From: Oscillospiraceae bacterium
GTDB lineage: Bacteria; Bacillota; Clostridia; Oscillospirales; Ruminococcaceae
Assembly: GCA_900768245.1 (NCBI GenBank)
Contig: CAAGCE010000293.1
Coordinates: 1-19,075, forward strand
DNA length: 19,075 nt
Reading direction: 5' to 3'
Shown: positions 14,186-19,075 of the stretch, piece after piece
Numbering within the stretch: the stretch's first letter is position 1
Layout of the letters: every line of letters begins with the position of its first letter
The notes under the pieces: generated by a model
Databases searched by the model: none
Told to the model about the DNA's origin: nothing
Seen by the model: the letters and a program-made list of their open reading frames with translations, nothing else
Translations under genes and position numbers: made by a program

Positions 14186-15709
14186 TTAAAGCTTAGCCAG
14201 TTTAGCGCACTTTTCCTTTACGGCAGGATAGATCTCCGTGTAAAGGCGGTAGTATTTTTCGTAAACAGGGATATTTTCCCTGACAGGCTCCTGAATTTTG
14301 TCTGTGCCGATAATAGCAGCGCAGGCTTCGGGAACGCTCTTGTAAAGACCTGCTCCTACCATAGCGAGTATCGCAACGCCGAGAGCAGGACCTTCCTTTG
14401 ATGCGGAAGTCTTTACAGGGCAGGCATAAAGATCGGCAAGCATCTGACGCCAGAGCGGAGATGTACCGCCGCCGCCGCAAGCCATCATATCGGAAACATT
14501 GATACCCATTTCACGGCATATTTCCATACAGTCACGGAGTGAGTATGCAACACCCTCCATTACCGCACGGAGCATATCCTTCTTTGTGTGCATAGCGGAA
14601 AGTCCGAAGAACATACCTCTTGCATCAGGGTCAAGGTGAGGGGTTCTTTCGCCCATAAGATAAGGGAGATAAAGCAGACGGTTTGCACCGATAGGAACTG
14701 TTTCGGCTTCCTTGTCCATAAGATAGTATTCATCAACACCCATACCCTTTGCTGTATCCTTTTCAGCCTGGCAGAAGTTATCTCTGAACCATTTAAGTGA
14801 AAGACCTGCGCCCTGAGTAACACCCATAACGTGCCAGCAGCCCGGAACTGCACAGCAGAAGGTATGGACTCTGCCCTTAGGGTCGATGGAAATTTCGGAG
14901 GTGTGAGCAAAAACAACACCGCTTGTACCGATAGTTGTAAATGCCTTGCCGTCAACAACAACACCTGTACCAACAGCGGCAGCAGCGTTGTCGCCTGCAC
15001 CGCCCACAACGGGAGTACCTTCCTTAAGACCTGTGAGAGCTGCGGCTTCCTTGGTTATATAGCCTGTTATATCAGGTGATTCGTATACCTTTGCAAGAAG
15101 TGACTTGTCAATATCAAGCTTTTCAAGAACTTCATCTGACCAGCAGCGGTTCGGAATATCGAGAAGCTGCATACCGCTTGCGTCGGAAACCTCGGTAGCG
15201 TATTCGCCTGTGAGCATAAAGCGCACATAATCCTTCGGAAGAAGGATATGACGGCACTTAGCGTAATTTTCGGGTTCATTGTTTCTTACCCAGAGTATTT
15301 TTGATGCCGTAAAGCCTGTGAGAGCAGGGTTTGCTGTTATTTCGATAAGACGCTTTGCGCCTACCTTTTCTGTTATCTCTTCACATTCCTTGGCTGTACG
15401 CTGGTCGCACCAGATAATTGAACGGCGGATAACATTATTGTTTTCATCAAGCATAACAAGACCGTGCATCTGTCCCGAAAGACCGACACCAACAATGTCC
15501 TCATTGCTTACACCGCTTTTTTCGATAACGGTCTTTGCTGTGGAAATGCTTGCATTGTACCAGTCGGCAGGATCCTGCTCAGCATAACCGTTCTGCGGCT
15601 GATAGAGAGGGTATTCAACTGTTGCGGAAGCGATGACCTTGCCGTTCTGATCGAAAAGCACGGTTTTTGTACCGCTTGTACCGATGTCAATACCGATTAC
15701 ATATTTCAA
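14186..15709 (-). CDS. xylB: Xylulokinase
   Basis: A 507-residue FGGY-family sugar kinase that phosphorylates D-xylulose to xylulose-5-phosphate. Visible signatures: DIGTSGTK (8-15, phosphate loop), GQMHGLV (79-85) and CDQRT (101-105), as in xylulokinases, and the catalytic base Asp240 in GGAGDNAAAAVG. The C-terminal half carries the ATP-site ACGGGG. The start is unusual. AGGAG sits only three bases before the ATG at 15715 but nine bases before a TTG at 15709, giving MKYVIGIDIG, the common family start. I therefore choose TTG; the ATG start would add two residues. It follows xylA by about 75 bases with a hairpin between them. Confidence 0.95.
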   Translation of the reverse strand: MKYVIGIDIGTSGTKTVLFDQNGKVIASATVEYPLYQPQNGYAEQDPADWYNASISTAKTVIEKSGVSNEDIVGVGLSGQMHGLVMLDENNNVIRRSIIWCDQRTAKECEEITEKVGAKRLIEITANPALTGFTASKILWVRNNEPENYAKCRHILLPKDYVRFMLTGEYATEVSDASGMQLLDIPNRCWSDEVLEKLDIDKSLLAKVYESPDITGYITKEAAALTGLKEGTPVVGGAGDNAAAAVGTGVVVDGKAFTTIGTSGVVFAHTSEISIDPKGRVHTFCCAVPGCWHVMGVTQGAGLSLKWFRDNFCQAEKDTAKGMGVDEYYLMDKEAETVPIGANRLLYLPYLMGERTPHLDPDARGMFFGLSAMHTKKDMLRAVMEGVAYSLRDCMEICREMGINVSDMMACGGGGTSPLWRQMLADLYACPVKTSASKEGPALGVAILAMVGAGLYKSVPEACAAIIGTDKIQEPVRENIPVYEKYYRLYTEIYPAVKEKCAKLAKL

Positions 15710-15748
15710 ATACATCAACTCCTGAAAGAGATTTTATCATATCCAAAA

Positions 15749-15776
15749 TCTGCCCCTGCAAATAAACAGGGGCAGA
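15749..15776 (-). terminator. Hairpin between xylA and xylB
   Basis: TCTGCCCCTG (15749-15758) and CAGGGGCAGA (15767-15776) are exact complements around an eight-base loop. On the minus strand it is followed by only TTTTGG, so it is a weak terminator or a stabilising 3' end for xylA mRNA rather than a full stop. It would let xylA be made in excess over xylB. Confidence 0.65.
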
Positions 15777-15791
15777 AATATTGCTCAATAA

Positions 15792-17114
15792 TCAAAGAGT
15801 AAAGAGAATATTGTTTACGATAGCTTCGAGCATTTCCTGTCTGCCGCTTGTGAGGGAATCAGTAACCTCGCCCTTTTCAAGAGCATACTTTTCAAGAGCC
15901 TTCATATCAGCCTTGCCGCTGATGATGTCAGCACCGATACCTGTGTTCCAGGAAGCATAACGGTCATCAACGAACTTGTCAATCCTGCCGTCTTCGATGA
16001 GCTTGAGAGCAGCCTTGTAGCCAAGTGCAAATGTATCCATACCTGCAATGTAGCTGTGGAAAATATCCTCGAGAGTGAATGAACCTCTGCGAGCCTTTGC
16101 GTCGAAGTTAAGACCGCCGTTTGTGAAGCCGCCTGCCTTGATAACTTCATACATACAATATGTAGCGTCGTAGATGTTTGTTGGGAACTGGTCTGTATCC
16201 CAGCCGAGGAGCGGATCGCCCTGGTTAGCGTCAATAGAACCGAATACGCCGTTTTCTCTTGCAACACGGAGCTCGTGCTGGAATGTGTGCTGGGCGAGTG
16301 TAGCGTGGTTAGCTTCGATGTTCATCTTGAAATCCTTGTCAAGACCGTACTTGCGGAGGAATCCGAGAACAGTAGCTGTATCAAAATCGTACTGGTGCTT
16401 TGTTGGTTCCTTTGGCTTTGGTTCGATGTAGAAATCGCCTGTGTAGCCGATAGAACGTGCATATTCAACAGCCATCTTCATAAGACGTGCCATATTGTCG
16501 AGTTCAAGACCCATATTTGTGTTGAGGAGTGTTTCATAGCCTTCACGTCCGCCCCAGAAAACGTAGCCCTGACCGCCGAGCTTTACAGTAGCGTCGATAG
16601 CCTTTTTGATCTGAGCAGCCGCAAATGCGAAAACGTCAGCGGAAGGAGATGTGCCTGCGCCGTGCATAAATCTTGGGTGGTCGAAGCACTTAGCTGTGCC
16701 CCAGAGGAGCTTCTTGCCTGTTTCAGCCTGCTTCTTTGCGCAGAGGTCAACTATCTCATCAAGCTTTGCATTTGTTTCTGCAAGTGAGCCGTATTCAGGT
16801 GAAAGGTCACGGTCGTGGAAGCAGTAGTAGTCGATAGAAAGCTTATCCATAATTTCAAAAGCAGCCTCAACCTTAGCCTTAGCTCTTGCTGTAACATCAG
16901 CCTCGCCCCATGTCTTGTCTGTTGTGCCGCAGCCGAACATATCTGTGCCGTCGCCGCCCATTGTGTGCCACCATGAAAGGGCAAATTTGAGCTGTTCTCT
17001 CATTGGCTTGCCGTTTACAACTTCATCAGGGTTGTAATACTTGAATGCGAGAGGGTTTGTGCTGTTTTTGCCCTCGTAAGGGATCTTGCCTATTCCTTTA
17101 AAAAATTCGCTCAT
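15792..17114 (-). CDS. xylA: Xylose isomerase
   Basis: A 440-residue class II xylose isomerase converting D-xylose to D-xylulose in the cytoplasm. The active site is complete: FHDRD with His100 and Asp103, GGREGYETLLNTN (188-200), IEPKPKEP with Glu231 and Lys233, IEANHATLAQHTFQHE with Glu267 and His270, Asp295 in GSIDANQGD, and DTD at 306-308. Length and the longer N-terminus are typical of class II enzymes from clostridia and Bacteroidetes. AGGAGG eight bases upstream fixes the start. It is the first gene of a xylAB unit with a strong promoter. No xylose transporter or ROK-type XylR is in the window. Confidence 0.97.
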   Translation of the reverse strand: MSEFFKGIGKIPYEGKNSTNPLAFKYYNPDEVVNGKPMREQLKFALSWWHTMGGDGTDMFGCGTTDKTWGEADVTARAKAKVEAAFEIMDKLSIDYYCFHDRDLSPEYGSLAETNAKLDEIVDLCAKKQAETGKKLLWGTAKCFDHPRFMHGAGTSPSADVFAFAAAQIKKAIDATVKLGGQGYVFWGGREGYETLLNTNMGLELDNMARLMKMAVEYARSIGYTGDFYIEPKPKEPTKHQYDFDTATVLGFLRKYGLDKDFKMNIEANHATLAQHTFQHELRVARENGVFGSIDANQGDPLLGWDTDQFPTNIYDATYCMYEVIKAGGFTNGGLNFDAKARRGSFTLEDIFHSYIAGMDTFALGYKAALKLIEDGRIDKFVDDRYASWNTGIGADIISGKADMKALEKYALEKGEVTDSLTSGRQEMLEAIVNNILFTL

Positions 17115-17167
17115 TTTAAATTCCTCCTAAAATATGCGACTTATAATATTACAAACTGCTCCGAACG

Positions 17168-17268
17168 TTTTGTCGATATTGTACAAAATCCGCTTTGAGA
17201 AAATGTTTATAACGTTTCGATCGGTGTTTTCATAAGTACATTTTAACTTGTAAGCGATTTACTGTCAA
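17168..17268 (-). promoter_or_regulatory. xylA promoter with cre-like site and leader palindrome
   Basis: TTGACA (17268-17263) is followed after exactly 17 bases by TAAAAT (17245-17240) on the minus strand. Between the boxes, 17249-17262 reads TGTAAGCGATTTAC, which matches a CcpA cre site apart from its last two bases. The predicted leader is about 118 nt. Within it, TTTTGT and ACAAAA (17168-17188) form an inverted repeat, and ATCGA-AACGTT occurs twice in imperfect form. These are candidate repressor sites. No riboswitch was recognised. Confidence 0.68.
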
Positions 17269-17372
17269 GGGGTTTTTGTAAAAAGCGTATAAAATTGTCC
17301 TGAAATTTATCTTATAGGAACTCAGAATGTCCAAAATGTCCTGATAGTGCTAATATTGCCGTACAGCTTAAT

Positions 17373-17400
17373 AAAAAACGGAACAGCCGAAGCTGTTCCG
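17373..17400 (-). terminator. Intrinsic terminator of the MATE gene
   Basis: CGGAACAGC and GCTGTTCCG (17379-17400) pair exactly. On the minus strand the loop is TTCG closed by C-G, the very stable UUCG tetraloop. It is followed by TTTTTTATT. It isolates the MATE gene from the xylA promoter. Confidence 0.9.
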
Positions 17401-17425
17401 TGCAAAAAATATAGGTCACCTATAA

Positions 17426-18802
17426 TTATTCATTGGCTTTGACCGCAGCCTGTTCTTTTGTGGAATGAGCAACAGCGGCCCGCCATTTGCCCTGCTTGTA
17501 TCTTATGACGCTTGCAGCGGCGGTAAGGGTCCATGTAAGAGCGGAAGTACCCCATACAGCCCAGCAGCCGACAATAGGTATATGTACAAGTATTGTTGAG
17601 AAGCCTATTCTGCCGATAACCTCCGCAGCACCGTTTATCATAGAGTAAATAGTGTCGCCCGCACCGTTGAGCAGACCTCTTGTAATGTGTATCATTCCAA
17701 GCGGGAAATAGAAAATGGCGGTAAGCTTAAGTGCGTTCGCACCTATTTCGATAACCTTAGGCTCATCAACGAAAAGTCCGACGATGTTTTTTGCCCAGAT
17801 GAAAAAGATACCAAGCATAAGAAGAGCAAAAGCAAGAACGATGATAATGCATTTATGATAGCCTGTTACGATACGCTTTGCCTTGCCTGCACCCGTGTTC
17901 TGACCTGTAAAGGTGGAAAGAGCCATATTAAGGGTGGAGAAAGGCTGCTGAACAAGCTGTTCGATACGCATTGTAGCCGTGTAAGCCGCAACGACAGTTT
18001 CACCGAAGCCGTTTGCCACACGCTGGAGGACTACCATTGAAACAGCTATCATAGCACTCTGAGCGGCAATAGGCATACCCATTTTGATGCAGCGTTTAAG
18101 TATGTATCCCTCAGGCTTGAAATGCTCACGCTCAAATCGGAAGTAAGGGTTTCTGATAAAGGCATAAACGATGCTGACAGCAGCGGAAACACCCTGAGAA
18201 ATAATAGTTGCCCAAGCAGCACCCGAAACACCCATACCGAATTTTATAACAAAGAGCAGATCAAGCACAACGTTTATGACGCTTGCCACGATAAGAAAGA
18301 TAAGCGGAGTTTTTGAGTCGCCGAGGGAACGCATTACCGCAGCTATCCAGTTATAAGCCGCAATTGCAAGAGTTCCGCCGCAGGAGATCCGCATATAGGC
18401 GATGGAATCGGAAATTATTGATTCGGGAGTGTCAAGGAGCCGCAGCGCAGGCTCGGCAAGCACAATACCGAGCAGGCTTATGACAATGCCGAAAAGACTG
18501 ACGATATAAGCCGAGTTGATAATGGATTTTTTCAGATTTCTGTCATCATTGGCACCGAAATACTGAGCGGTCATAATGCCCGTGCCTGTTGAAAGACCGT
18601 TGCAGAGCGAGTAGAACAGAAATGTGAGCGAACCTGTCGCACCGACGGAAGCCAGTGCCTCATAGCCGATATAGCGTCCGACTATAAGCGAGTCCACAAG
18701 GTTGTAAAGCTGCTGAAAAAGGTTGCCGAAAAGCAGCGGCAGAGAAAACTTCACTATGAGCGAGGTTTCATTGCCGACAGTCATATCCTTGGTTAAAGCC
18801 AT
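17426..18802 (-). CDS. MATE-family multidrug/sodium (or proton) antiporter
   Basis: A 458-residue inner-membrane exporter of the MATE family. It shows two homologous halves of about six hydrophobic segments each, with an N-terminal FSLPLLFGNLFQQLYNLVDSLIVGR segment (residues 19-43) and GSLTFLFYSLCNGLSTGTGIMTAQYFGA, typical of the DinF/NorM-like clostridial group. The family expels cationic drugs or metabolites using Na+ or H+ gradients; the substrate cannot be told here. The start at 18802 has an AAAGGA rather far upstream (13 bases), with AAGAG closer. It has its own promoter and terminator and is not part of the xyl unit. Confidence 0.92.
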   Translation of the reverse strand: MALTKDMTVGNETSLIVKFSLPLLFGNLFQQLYNLVDSLIVGRYIGYEALASVGATGSLTFLFYSLCNGLSTGTGIMTAQYFGANDDRNLKKSIINSAYIVSLFGIVISLLGIVLAEPALRLLDTPESIISDSIAYMRISCGGTLAIAAYNWIAAVMRSLGDSKTPLIFLIVASVINVVLDLLFVIKFGMGVSGAAWATIISQGVSAAVSIVYAFIRNPYFRFEREHFKPEGYILKRCIKMGMPIAAQSAMIAVSMVVLQRVANGFGETVVAAYTATMRIEQLVQQPFSTLNMALSTFTGQNTGAGKAKRIVTGYHKCIIIVLAFALLMLGIFFIWAKNIVGLFVDEPKVIEIGANALKLTAIFYFPLGMIHITRGLLNGAGDTIYSMINGAAEVIGRIGFSTILVHIPIVGCWAVWGTSALTWTLTAAASVIRYKQGKWRAAVAHSTKEQAAVKANE

Positions 18803-18837
18803 AATTTATCTCTTTTCCTTTAAAATTTGCTTTCATA

Positions 18838-18890
18838 ATTATACGCTTGTCTGGCACAAAATCAATGTACAATCTGTTACAAATCAATGT
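18838..18890 (-). promoter_or_regulatory. MATE gene promoter with paired direct repeats
   Basis: On the minus strand TTGATT (18865-18860) is followed after 16 bases by a perfect TATAAT (18843-18838). AATCAATGT occurs at 18860-18868, over the -35 box, and again at 18882-18890, a 22-base repeat distance of about two helical turns. That suggests a regulator binding the same face of the DNA. Confidence 0.6.
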
Positions 18891-19075
18891 TCTTCGTTTC
18901 GCATAAAATCGGGGCGGTTCAATGTGCGTTTTGTGTGCGAAATGCTGTGGTATTCCTTATACTAATCTTTAATCGTTCTATAGACAAAGCCGACAGATGA
19001 AATAATTCCAATCAAGGAAATCGACTGCAGGCGGGCTTGCCGCCCGTCAAAGGAGATTGACGCAGAGTGGGATTA
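18891..19075. other. Right-edge intergenic DNA
   Basis: No gene is supported here. Near 19031-19044 a GC-rich imperfect hairpin (GGCGG, GCTTG, CCGCC) occurs. It is followed by CGTCAA and TTGACG (19045-19062) around the loop AGGAGA. A plus-strand gene could begin beyond the edge, but no start codon in a usable frame is seen. Confidence 0.4.

Noticed and set aside
17115..17233. Riboswitch in the xylA leader
   Set aside because: No known aptamer core or terminator/anti-terminator pair was recognised; short inverted repeats fit protein operators better.

Overview
The window reads as chromosomal DNA from a low-to-mid GC gut or rumen Firmicute, most like Ruminococcus or another Oscillospiraceae. 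This rests on the xylose isomerase type, a YtrA-like GntR/ABC operon, SD-led genes, sigma-A-like promoters (several TTGACA-N17-TATAAT types) and intrinsic terminators. The assignment is inference from protein style, not from a marker gene. Fourteen genes are supported; twelve are on the minus strand, and only the dacF-like and ung genes are on the plus strand. No phage, IS transposase, tRNA, rRNA or CRISPR is seen.

Left block (186-5806, minus strand): a strong promoter near 5778-5806 drives a membrane-anchored polysaccharide deacetylase, a bactofilin and a four-helix membrane protein with a long acidic N-terminus. After a hairpin that looks like an attenuator come a PepV-type M20 dipeptidase and a PHP-domain phosphoesterase. 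Divergently (5957-7893, plus strand) lie a D,D-carboxypeptidase and uracil-DNA glycosylase, ending in a strong terminator. The cell-wall genes (deacetylase, bactofilin, D,D-carboxypeptidase, perhaps the dipeptidase) suggest an envelope and morphogenesis neighbourhood.

Middle block (7894-12481, minus strand): a GntR/YtrA-type regulator, an ABC ATPase, a very large ABC permease with an outside domain of about 370 residues, and a small acidic lipoprotein form one operon. Its promoter carries an inverted repeat over the -10 box that is probably the regulator's own operator.

Right block (12430-18865, minus strand): transaldolase, an AraC-HTH/GGDEF fusion protein, xylulokinase, xylose isomerase and a MATE exporter. 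xylA and xylB are separated by a GC-rich hairpin that could set their expression ratio. Xylose goes to xylulose (XylA) and then xylulose-5-phosphate (XylB); transaldolase acts in the non-oxidative pentose phosphate pathway. CcpA-like cre sites lie in the xylA promoter and upstream of the transaldolase gene.

The intergenic DNA is unusual. Four dispersed GC-rich elements bounded by T-rich and A-rich tracts (near 91-166, 5840-5947, 7885-7970 and 12296-12446) share internal sequence blocks. One is followed by a near-identical 92-bp tandem duplication that also supplies one arm of a neighbouring terminator.
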